A stretch of DNA of 64,000 nucleotides from Brachionus manjavacas (Eukaryota; Rotifera; Eurotatoria; Ploima; Brachionidae): assembly GCA_019054805.1 (NCBI GenBank), contig JAHQIY010000006.1:4030001-4094000 (forward strand). The letters run 5' to 3'. The position numbers and the translations under genes were made by a program. Numbering within the stretch: position 1 is the first letter of the stretch; each line of letters opens with the position of its first letter. Shown in pieces: positions 1 through 8,764 of this stretch. Under the pieces are notes generated by a model. It had not been told where the DNA came from. It was given only the letters and a program-made list of their open reading frames with translations, and searched no databases.

Positions 1-1095
1 GCCGCCCACAAGCACAATTTCGTCGATGTCACTTTTTTTGAGTCCAGCGTCCTCTAGCACCTTTTGAACTGGCTTCATGGTGTTGCGGAACAAGTCCATG
101 TTGAGCTCTTCAAAACGAGCGCGGGTAAATGTTTCGGAAAAGTCTTCGCCATCGAAAAAAGACTCGATCTCAATTCGGGTATCGAACTGGGTGGACAAAG
201 TTCGCTTGGCTTTTTCGACCTCGCGACGCAACTTCTGCACCGCTCTGTTGTCTTTTCTGATGTCTTTGCCGGACTTTTTCTTGAACAATTTGATAAAGTG
301 CTCCATCACTCTGTTGTCGAAGTCCTCGCCGCCCAAATGAGTGTCGCCATTGGTGGCCACCACTTCGAACACGCCATTGTCAATAGTCAACAACGAGACG
401 TCAAAAGTGCCGCCGCCTAGATCGAAAACTAGAATGTTCTTTTCTCCTTCTTTTTTGTCGAGGCCGTAGGCGATGGCGGCCGCGGTGGGCTCGTTGATGA
501 TTCTCATGACAGTCATGCCGGCGATCACGCCCGCGTCTTTGGTTGCTTGACGCTGAGCGTCGTTGAAATAGGCAGGCACAGTGACGACTGCGTGAGTAAC
601 CTTTTTGCCCAAGTAGGCCTCGGCTATTTCTTTCATTTTGCCCAAGACCATGGCCGACACTTCTTCGGCAGCGAACATTTTTTCCTCTTGGCCCGACTTG
701 ACTTGGATGTGAGGCTTGTTGTTTTTGTCGACCACTTTGAACGGCCAGTACTTCATGTCGCCTTGGACGGACGAGTCCTTGAACTCGCGGCCTATTAGAC
801 GCTTGGCGTCGAAGATCGTGTTCTCCGGGTTGGACGTGAGCTGATTTTTGGCTGCGTCGCCGATCAATCGCTCGCCCTCGCTGGTAAACGCCACATACGA
901 TGGAGTGATGCGGTTGCCTTGGTCGTTGGCGATTATTTCGACACGACCGTTCTTGACAACGCCCACGCATGAGTATGTAGTGCCCAGATCGATGCCTATG
1001 ACCGTTCCGTAGCTTTCTTTTTTCTCGTCCTTCTCGGCGTTCAGACAGGAGCTAGTGCTAAGCACCAGCAGAACAAATAGACCTAGTTTGTTCAT
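1..1095 (-). CDS. HSPA5: ER-resident Hsp70 chaperone BiP/GRP78, N-terminal part
   Basis: Reads as 365 uninterrupted codons from ATG at 1095 to the window edge, so the 3' half (rest of the ATPase domain, substrate-binding domain and ER-retention tail) lies outside. The first ~20 residues form a hydrophobic signal peptide ([12 protein letters not shown]...), which separates it from cytosolic Hsc70. Actin-fold ATPase signatures are present: [14 protein letters not shown] near residue 35, the [17 protein letters not shown] block, [14 protein letters not shown], and VLVGG at the very end. BiP binds unfolded proteins in the ER lumen and restrains the stress sensors of the unfolded protein response; that role is known for the family. 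No intron is seen in this part. Codons are G/C-richer than most of the window, fitting a highly expressed gene. BiP is preferred to other Hsp70s because of the signal peptide. Confidence 0.95.
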   Translation of the reverse strand, partial: MNKLGLFVLLVLSTSSCLNAEKDEKKESYGTVIGIDLGTTYSCVGVVKNGRVEIIANDQGNRITPSYVAFTSEGERLIGDAAKNQLTSNPENTIFDAKRLIGREFKDSSVQGDMKYWPFKVVDKNNKPHIQVKSGQEEKMFAAEEVSAMVLGKMKEIAEAYLGKKVTHAVVTVPAYFNDAQRQATKDAGVIAGMTVMRIINEPTAAAIAYGLDKKEGEKNILVFDLGGGTFDVSLLTIDNGVFEVVATNGDTHLGGEDFDNRVMEHFIKLFKKKSGKDIRKDNRAVQKLRREVEKAKRTLSTQFDTRIEIESFFDGEDFSETFTRARFEELNMDLFRNTMKPVQKVLEDAGLKKSDIDEIVLVGG

Positions 1096-1159
1096 TATGT
1101 GTCTAAATTTGAAGAATTTTTCCAATTTAATAATGATGAAAAGAGAGAAAGTTCGTGGG

Positions 1160-1326
1160 TATTTAAGCGCTGCTTAATTATGATCCATGGAAAGGAAGAA
1201 CTATGTCAGTGACATAGCTTTTTAGTTTGGAGGATGTTTTGTACAAAATTTACTTGTTTAAATTCGGCTTAGATTGTAGCGTGTCTTCGTCTAATTGGTT
1301 GCTTGCAGTATGCTCACTAGACGTCA
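1160..1326 (-). promoter_or_regulatory. Candidate BiP promoter: TATA-like box, ERSE-like and CRE/UPRE-like sites
   Basis: On the minus strand upstream of the BiP start there is TTAAATA at 1166-1160 (about 65 bp before ATG), a perfect 17 bp palindrome with arms CTATGTCA/TGACATAG at 1201-1217, a CCAAT box followed after exactly 9 nt by ACACG (1298-1280), and TGACGT at 1326-1321. The animal ER-stress element is CCAAT-N9-CCACG, so this is one mismatch away; TGACGT is the core of ATF6/XBP1-type sites. The arrangement is what is expected in front of BiP, but function is inferred from motif and position only. Confidence 0.35.
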
Positions 1327-3008
1327 CTTGACTATATGTTAAAATTCAATTGGATGCTTTTTTAAATTTGGAGTGATTGAATTTTAGACGACTTACGTGG
1401 TTTTCGAATAGATCTAGAAATTTTGATATCGACACCTTTTTTGTCTTAAACGAGCAAAATTAACTTAACATTAGATGAAGAGGAATCAATGAAAAAGCTT
1501 TTGATAAACAATTATTTTTTCATTCTTATAGTGGCACCTTCTTTGTCTTATGCAATTGAAACTAACTTTTTTTTAATTATTTTTTACTCTATTTTAAAAT
1601 TTTTCTTTTTGAAGCATCTTGTATGAGAAAGTTTTTTCAGATTATCAGGTGATGATTTAATTGAAATTTTATTATTTTTTTTTTGCGTAGTGCTCAGTTT
1701 TATATTTAATTTTATTTACAAATAATTAATATAGATCTACTAGCCTTTTTTATTCTATCTTTATAGCCAAGCCTTAATCTTAATCTTATGATATGTTGGC
1801 GAGTGATCACATGTATTTTTCTGGCATATATTTAAGATTACGATAAAAAAAATTACTGTATTGAAACACGTTTTTTATTCGTAAATAAGCCTACGTAAAT
1901 AAGTAAAAACGTTTTTTGGAAATATCCTTTTATAAGCGTTATTTAGAGTACATTTACGTAATTTAACTAAACTTTCCTTAATGTCAAAAATCACGAATAA
2001 ATACTCGATTTTTTAACATATAATCTAAAGTTTTTCAATTTTCTAGCTTCATTTTTTCAAAAAGAAATCAAAAATCAAGTCATTCTAATTTTTTTTTTAT
2101 AAATACAGATATATGAGTATGTGATCTTTTTAGGTCTCATTTAATGTGAACAGCATAAGCATCACCTTTATAAATTTGTTTCCTGTATCGATTATTATTT
2201 GACCTTTGATTTTACAATTGTCTCCGGTAAATTTTTGACTTGAAAGAAATAAGCCTTGTGAAACCATTTGATTGAAATATATTCATTTGAATTTTGAAAG
2301 TGGATTTTAGAAATTTTTTAATTAAGCAAAATGATTTTCCTTTGTTGGGTTATCCTAGTAAACTTTAATAACATTCTTTTTCGCTCCTCTTGATTCATCA
2401 TTAAATCGAAATGAAAATGGATAAAATCTATCTTTTGTGTATTAAATTAAAAAATGTTTTAACTAAAGATTTAATTTTAGAATAATAATAATGTGCTGTT
2501 CAACTCGGATCTTCAAATAAATAATAAATAATTCAAATTACTTTAAAATAAAAAGGACCAAAAAGAGTCAGTTTTTAAATTTTTTAAACAATTGAAGCAA
2601 AATCAGAAATATTTCTAGTTATATCAAATATCTAAAAATTTACGAAAATGTACCAACATTTGGCAACTTGCAGTTTGTCAAGCAAGTAACCGAAATATAA
2701 ACTATTGAGAACATTTTCGGTTGTAAGAATTCGAAAATTACAAATTTTAACTTAAAATCGCTATTTTTTAAAATTTATTCTTAATTTATAAATTTAAAAA
2801 AATTTAAAAAATTTGACTTCTAATTGAGCCTTTGTTTTAAATTAAACTTTTCTAATGGAATTTTTTTTTTGTTCAGAATCATCATAAATGCACGTATATT
2901 AAATTGAATGAAGCTTTAAAATATTTTATTCAAAAAAAATTTTAAATGATATCAACTCAATCTCGACCAAGGCAAAAATTAAGCTAAATTTAAATAAATT
3001 TAGAGAAA
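1327..3008. other. AT-rich intergenic DNA
   Basis: No open reading frame, RNA gene or recognisable repeat was found between the BiP promoter region and the 3' end of the K+ channel gene. It is homopolymer-rich, with T- and A-runs of up to about ten. The part next to 3008 presumably holds the K+ channel 3' UTR. Confidence 0.6.
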
Positions 3009-4157
3009 TTAAACGATTTTTGTTTTTGGTAAAAAAAAACCTGAACGATTTTGTGTAGCTCTATTTATGCTACTTTTACTCTCTACAGTAATTTCATCTG
3101 ACATATTGTTAATACTTTCTGATACAATTGGAAAAATTGAACATGAATTTTCTGGATCATAGTTATCTTGATCATTTTCTAAATATTCAGTACTTTTTGA
3201 CCCGAATTTAAACAACTTTCGTCTTTTTAGCTTTAGCCATGATCCATGAATTTTGGCAAAAAGTGGTAGTCGCAAGATCATGTTTAAAAAAAGCATGTTC
3301 GAAATGACAGCTATTATTAAATAAAAGGTAATTACAAGCCTATAATTACCTCTCTCATTGCCTACATGAGTTTCGCCAGGAACCAAATCTCCAAAGCCAA
3401 CTGTTGCAGCTGATATGTAACAATAATAAAGAGAATCTAAAAATGTCCACTTGGGTTCTGTGTAATTTCTGAATACATACGAAGGAATCAAGAAAACGAA
3501 AATTGATACAAATAGAACAACTTTAAAGGTTTGTCTGTAGATGTAGTGCTCATTTGAAAAATATTTTATTTCACTGGAATCTTCATTATCAATCGAAGAG
3601 TATTGCCTTGAAATTATTTTGTACCTTTTATGATCCAAATAGCTCAAAAATCGATTTTTAGATAAATTTTTGGTCAACTCGTATTCCAATTTGTCAACGA
3701 TCAGAGTTAATATGAGCATAGTTAATGGAACACCAGTAATTATGTAAAATATACAAAAAATTTTTCCAATTTCAGTCAATGGTGATATTTGTCCATAGCC
3801 GATGGTAGCCAGAGTAGTAAAGACAAAAAATATGGTCTCACCTCCATACGACCAATTTGAAGTAAATTCTTGGGAGTTTTCAACAAAAACAATTCCATTT
3901 GTCATAGCATCTTCTATTTCTGATATCAATTCGTTCAGACTTGATTCATCTACACATTTATGGTTGTCCAAAAACCATTTTTTATATTCAAAAATTTTCT
4001 GTCTTTCTTCTAATTCGGTTGGTAAATTTAATCGCTGAAATACAAAGGCACCGAGAAACAAATATATTAAAAATATAACTAAGAGGGCTATGGTGCGTTT
4101 TAGCTTTGTGGGACGAAAAAATTTCTTGTTGAAAACTAAATATAAAGACACGCCCAT
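3009..4157 (-). CDS. Two-pore-domain potassium channel (K2P family)
   Basis: 382 residues in one exon with the complete K2P layout: M1 (about 22-40), an extracellular cap with Cys68 in the place of the family's cap disulfide cysteine, first pore helix and filter TLATIGYGQ (about 115-123), M2 (about 131-154), a charged cytosolic loop (155-210), M3 (about 212-229), second pore with AATVGFGD (about 250-257), M4 (about 273-296), and a polar C-terminal tail. The GYG/GFG filter pair is the usual one for K2P channels, which carry background K+ current across the plasma membrane as dimers. The length is ordinary for the family. Start chosen: the first Met, just before M1. I cannot assign it to TWIK, TREK, TASK or another subfamily from sequence reading alone. 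Confidence 0.93.
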   Translation of the reverse strand: MGVSLYLVFNKKFFRPTKLKRTIALLVIFLIYLFLGAFVFQRLNLPTELEERQKIFEYKKWFLDNHKCVDESSLNELISEIEDAMTNGIVFVENSQEFTSNWSYGGETIFFVFTTLATIGYGQISPLTEIGKIFCIFYIITGVPLTMLILTLIVDKLEYELTKNLSKNRFLSYLDHKRYKIISRQYSSIDNEDSSEIKYFSNEHYIYRQTFKVVLFVSIFVFLIPSYVFRNYTEPKWTFLDSLYYCYISAATVGFGDLVPGETHVGNERGNYRLVITFYLIIAVISNMLFLNMILRLPLFAKIHGSWLKLKRRKLFKFGSKSTEYLENDQDNYDPENSCSIFPIVSESINNMSDEITVESKSSINRATQNRSGFFLPKTKIV

Positions 4158-4348
4158 TTTAGATTAGAAATTTTTAAATATTTAGAAAATTGCTAGACAT
4201 ATTTCCAATGCTGATCTTTTTTTGGAACCACTAGATTCAGTTAAGTAAAAAAAAATGATTAAATCATTCACATGACCATAAATAAATTATAAAATTTTTT
4301 GTATTCAAATATAACTTAAAAATTAAACTCACTTTTTTAAATTAAATG

Positions 4349-5344
4349 TTAAGTTAAATTTATTGTGAAAAAATTTTTGAATTCAGTAAATAGATTATTT
4401 CTTAATAAAAAACAAGATTTTGCAATAAATATCAGTAAAGTAAGTATTTCAACAAGAAGCTTAATTATTTCAACTAAAAAATAAGGTGATGCACATCTGT
4501 GCTTATGATCCCAATAGGACATTTGACCAATTAATTGCACTAAACCAATTAAAAAATAAACAAATAGTTGAATTATCAGCACCAATAATAAATTAAACTC
4601 AAACTTATTTCGATTAATTGAGTTTTTAAGGACTGATTGTACAAATATAATTGAATGTAGAATAGATAACAGGGCTCCAAGAACTGTTACTAACATTTGT
4701 TCATGTGAATTGACAAAGCTATTAATGAAATAGATTAAATGTTTGATAAATAAATGGTTTATATTGCTAAGCAGTAAATGCAAAATAAAACCTGGTGTGA
4801 TAAAATCAAAAAATCCGATAAAAAAATCTTCCAATTTTATGGATTTAAAATTTAATAATTTGTCTTTTATTTTTTCTAAAAAAGACTTATTTTTTAGAAC
4901 CGGTTTAACAGTTTTAGGATCTAATTTTTTAGGGGCTTGTTTGTGCACATTGGGAACCGTATTTTTTGTATTGACTACTGATTTTTGTGTGTTAAAAGCA
5001 GGATTTTTTATATTGAAAACTTGTTTCTGTGAATTGATTACTAGTTTTTGTGCATTGACTACAGGTTTCTGTGAATTGATTACTGGTTTTTGTGCATTGA
5101 CTACTGGTTTTTGTGCATTTATTACTGATTTTTGTGTATTAGTAACTGGTTGTTGTCGAAATTGAGTCGATAAGGTAGGTTTTTGGACTGTTTTAGCAGA
5201 TACCTGGGTTTTTGTTTGGTTGGGTATTGCCCTTACTGGCTGATTAGGAGAATTTTTAACTGGGCTATTAACCAAGACTGGCCCTTTCTGGACAGCTTGC
5301 TTCGATTGTTGAGCAGTTGAAGTAGCTTTTTGGAAAGGCCTCAT
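4349..5344 (-). CDS. Unrecognised protein: N-terminal NAQKPV-type repeats plus multi-pass membrane domain
   Basis: A 331-residue ORF. Residues about 1-60 are low-complexity (Gln, Pro, Lys, Ser, Val). Residues about 65-135 hold roughly nine imperfect 7-8 residue repeats of the type VVNAQKP / VINSQKP / VFNIKNP. A basic linker follows (KKLDPKTVKPVLKNKSFLEKIKDKLL, cited in part). The C-terminal half (about 170-320) has four to five hydrophobic segments consistent with transmembrane helices. No conserved enzymatic motif is visible and no family is recognised. The four-span pattern could suggest a tetraspan/MARVEL-like membrane protein with a cytosolic repeat tail, but that is only topology. A 112 bp stretch coding for the linker is duplicated at 6488-6599. 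Start is the first Met; no intron was needed. Confidence 0.65.
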   Translation of the reverse strand: MRPFQKATSTAQQSKQAVQKGPVLVNSPVKNSPNQPVRAIPNQTKTQVSAKTVQKPTLSTQFRQQPVTNTQKSVINAQKPVVNAQKPVINSQKPVVNAQKLVINSQKQVFNIKNPAFNTQKSVVNTKNTVPNVHKQAPKKLDPKTVKPVLKNKSFLEKIKDKLLNFKSIKLEDFFIGFFDFITPGFILHLLLSNINHLFIKHLIYFINSFVNSHEQMLVTVLGALLSILHSIIFVQSVLKNSINRNKFEFNLLLVLIIQLFVYFLIGLVQLIGQMSYWDHKHRCASPYFLVEIIKLLVEILTLLIFIAKSCFLLRNNLFTEFKNFFTINLT

Positions 5345-5908
5345 TATCCTTTAGGCTCATATATTAAATTTTAGGCTCATGATTTCATCTAATCAAGACG
5401 TAATTTTTCTATATTATTTTATAATCAAATCTAATTGAAATTTTTATAAGATAGATGCGGCATTTCCATAGATATTTGCTAAATTTAATTGAAAGAAAAG
5501 TTTAATAAACTGAGAAAAAGATAATATTGCAATTTATTTAAAAATTGGGAACTTCAAATAACTATAATTTGAAAAAATAATTAAATGAAAGAATTTAAAA
5601 AAATTATTTGAAAAAAATTACCTAAAATTTCAGTCAAATCTTTTTCCTTCTTCAAAACACTTTTTCAAAGAGCTGTTGTCTTTTGTTCATTGCTACATGG
5701 ACCTCAGCAATATTTTTTACATGCAATACAGGTAAAATTAGATTAGATTTTGATTACATAACCTAATCTGACCTTTTTTTTTTCTCAAAACACAATTTTT
5801 TTGATGGAGTAGATTTAAATATATTTTCAACCGAATTTTTTTTATGATTATGATTGTGAAACTCCTATAGAACAAAGAATGTGCTCCTTTGAAAAGGAAA
5901 GACTACGG

Positions 5909-6347
5909 TCAATGGTCTGTGCAAATGCATTTGGGCACTAATACCATTTTCAGCATTGACAAATCAAAAATAAGTAAAAAAGCTGATAAAGCACTCTTAT
6001 CTAAACGTGTACTTGCAAAACTTGTTAGGCCAGCTTTTTCATTAAAATAGACTTTTTTTCTTATTCTTGTCTCAAGACCGTCATTAAATTTTTCCAAAAA
6101 CCGATTTTGATGTATTATCTTTATCTAAAGATTGTCCAGGTGCTTTTGGCTCACCATTTGAACAATCAGAAGAAGCTACGGCAAAACTTTCATTATCGGA
6201 TTCATAAACTGTTGAACCAGGCAGTTCAATAAAGTCCACTTCAGATCCAAAGTCTTCTTCATAATCGGACTCACTGGCATCTGAATCAGCATCATTAGCT
6301 TTAGTTAACTGTTCCAAGGCAAGTAAAGCTGAAAATCGTTTTGACAA
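5909..6347 (-). pseudogene. Two overlapping acidic/basic ORF fragments, possible transposon remnant
   Basis: An 87-codon ORF (6347-6084) rich in Asp, Glu and Ser (DSDASESDYEEDFGSEVDF) overlaps by 14 bp, in another frame, a 62-codon ORF (6097-5909). Acidic Ser/Asp-rich starts of this kind are seen in piggyBac-type transposases, but no catalytic domain is present, so the link is weak. A single -1 shift near 6090 would join the two. The fragments sit between the unrecognised membrane protein and the duplicated piece of it. They could equally be a short exon of an unrelated gene or chance ORFs. Confidence 0.2.
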
Positions 6348-6487
6348 TTTATTTTTATTTTTTTATTTATAATAAATGTAAAAATACAATTAAAAAGAAA
6401 ACTTTTACATTTGATTTCTTAAAGGGGTTTAAATGTAAAAAACCCTCCGGACGTTAATGTGTATTTTTTTTTTATTAAATTTTTTAT

Positions 6488-6599
6488 AATTTAATAATTT
6501 GTCTCTTATTTTTTCTAAAAAAGACTTATTTTTTAGAAGCGGTTTAATAGTTATAGGATCTAATTTTTTAGGGGCTTTTTTGTGCACATTGGGAACCGT
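6488..6599 (-). repeat. Duplicated coding fragment of the membrane-protein gene
   Basis: These 112 bp match 4849-4960 in the same orientation with 5 mismatches (about 95%). They encode the segment from TVPNVHK to the linker KNKSFLEKI(K/R)DKLLN of the 331-residue protein. The reading frame is still open (63 codons, 6620-6429) but flanking sequence does not match. It is most simply a partial segmental duplication. Confidence 0.85.
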
Positions 6600-6795
6600 T
6601 TTTTTTTGCATGCAAATCAAATTTAAAATTATGTTTTAAATTAGGAGATAAAAGAAAAATTAAAATAATTTTTTTTTAAAGTTTTTATTGACTTTAAAAA
6701 ATCAAAAAGTTCTAGTGTTAAATCTAAGATTAAGCAATTCATTTTAATTTCTAACTATTTTACTAATATTGATAACATTATTCAAGATTGATTTC

Positions 6796-7172
6796 CTAAA
6801 AATTAAAAAGACCATTTTCATAGTTGACCACAAATTCGACAAACTCAATCGTTCCATTACCATTTCTAAATGAATAAAATATTATTACTAATCAACATCA
6901 AAAATTTCTTTCACTTGTCAAGTGTTTGAATTATTCTTTCCTGTTCGCTTTCGGGTATATGAATGCTAAGAGTGTCTAAAACTTTATCAACCTCACCAGT
7001 TGAAACAGTACCATCTCCATTAATATCAAATTCATCCCAAGCTTCTTTGATAGCTAGAAAAATTTGATTAAAAAATTACGAATAATTGCTTTAATAATTG
7101 ATTACTTTTGATCTGCTCAACTTGAAGATTTTTGGCTCTTTCAGCAGCTTCTTTTACTAAATCTCGTGACAT
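6796..7172 (-). CDS. Small two-EF-hand calcium-binding protein
   Basis: Three exons read on the minus strand: 7172-7106, 7053-6915 and 6865-6796, with introns of 52 and 49 bp (GTAATC...CTAG and GTGAAA...TTTAG). Joined length is 276 nt, giving 91 residues and a stop. The product begins MSRDLVKEAAERAKN and has two canonical 12-residue loops: DINGDGTVSTGE (about residues 30-41) and DKNGNGTIEFVE (about 68-79), each with acidic or polar ligands at positions 1, 3, 5, 7, 9 and Glu at 12. One loop is assembled right at the second exon junction, which supports the splicing. Calmodulin-like calcium sensing is the likely role; the target is unknown. It is shorter than calmodulin (two rather than four hands) and may act as a dimer or be an isoform of a longer gene. 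Confidence 0.8.
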
Positions 7173-8623
7173 GTTGACAAATTGTTTTTTAAATCTTAAT
7201 AATTAAAGAAAAATGCGTTTTTTAAAAAATGAAATCTGAAAACCACTATTAGTAATAAATTGCGAAATTTATTTTTAAAAAATATTTTCCTATTTTTGAC
7301 TAAAATATTTAAATTTTAGCAATATTAACAATATTATGTTTATGACATAATTTATAAAGAATAAACTTAGAAATACCAAGAAAATTTTAAAATTTGAAAT
7401 TTAATATCAACCTTAAAAGGTAAAAATCGATTTTGTTTTATATTTAAATATTTTTTATTAATTTTTTGTTTCCGATTAAATAATTATAAAAACGTTTAGC
7501 AAAATTCGATACAAGAGAACAGAAAAATTGTTTTTGAAAAAATATGAAATTTTCAAAAATAAATCTACAAATCTAATTACCTCATAAAAATAAAATTCCT
7601 TTTAAATTTGAAGGATTTATACAGAAATTTTGAAAAAATGAAGCAATACATGTTGCATTTAACACAAGAATTCCAGTTGAAAAAAACACAAAAATTTAAA
7701 TACTGTTTTCATATAAATGAGCAAAAAAAGAATTTTGATATTGTTTTTTTTTATTTTTTAAATGCGTTTGCTAAAAATATAGAATATCAGACTATTATTT
7801 TACAAATTAAATAAAAAAATTTCAGCTTCTAGAATAACCTTAAAGATTTAATATCATTTCGTTCTTTTCTTCTACTCTTTAAACCTTATTTTATAAGATA
7901 TTTCTTTATAAAATATCTGAATTTTCTTTGATAGAAATTGATAATTTTGCTTGATTCCTATAAATCAAGTATTTATATCCAAAATTTTCGATATTAATTT
8001 GGTCAAATTTGTTAGATATTTGCTAATTTCTTTTGAATATTTAAAAAAAGATTTGTCTAGGAAAAGTAAATCAAATAATGGATTAGCGATTTAATGTTTC
8101 TTTTGGTAATTGATTGTAAAATTTAGATTAAATGAAGCAGAGCTTAAATATAGTCTGGATGGTTAGTTAAATTTCTTTTCATTAACTATTTTGATAAATT
8201 GGATAAACTTAATATTTGATTTACGATACTGATATTTATGTATATTTGATCCAACCTTTTCTAAATTTAATTTTAATTTATAATTAATTGAATTTAACAA
8301 AAAAAAATTAAAAAATTATTTTTCAAAATTTTGTTTTTTTATTATACAAAGATAAAATTTGAAAAGAATGTAAACTAAAAGTATTTTTAAAATAAATTAT
8401 ACAAAATTTAATTCGAATTTTACAATAATGGTTTAATAAAAAGACTTAATCAAACTAAAGGTGCAGGATTAAATCATTCTTTGGATTATATTTAAGCTTA
8501 ATTCTTCATGTCAAATGTGTACGATACTTAAGTGATCATTTTCAAAATTAGAGCTGCAGGAGTCAGTAAAATATCCTCTTCTTTTTAACAAATTCATAAA
8601 TAATATTACAATAACGAAAAACA
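7173..8623. other. AT-rich intergenic DNA
   Basis: Nothing recognisable between the EF-hand gene and the MULE target duplication. A 68-codon plus-strand ORF at 7608-7814 is Lys/Phe/Gln-rich without domain features and is treated as chance. Confidence 0.5.
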
Positions 8624-8631
8624 AAATTAAC
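8624..8631. repeat. MULE target-site duplication, left copy (second copy 11685-11692)
   Basis: AAATTAAC directly abuts the left terminal inverted repeat, and an identical 8 bp follows the right one. Confidence 0.85.
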
Positions 8632-8700
8632 GGTGAACTATCAAAATAGAGAAAAATAAAATTAGAAAAAAAAATATAGAGAAAAAATATAGAGAAAAGC
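8632..8700. repeat. MULE left terminal inverted repeat
   Basis: It starts GGTGAACTATC and then carries three or more ATAGAGAAA-like units. Its partner is at about 11600-11684 in inverted orientation. The outermost ~20 bp are best conserved. Confidence 0.8.
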
Positions 8701-8764
8701 ACAGACAATATTTTTAATACAAATAAATAGCTTTTTTATTCATCTTTTTTAAATTCAAATAAAA

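Noticed and set aside
401-970. 189-codon minus-strand Arg-rich ORF and plus-strand ORFs over 64-798
   Set aside because: They lie in other frames of the BiP coding sequence and have no domain character.
7608-7814. 68-codon Lys/Phe-rich ORF
   Set aside because: Composition equals that of AT-rich background; no motif and no splice context.
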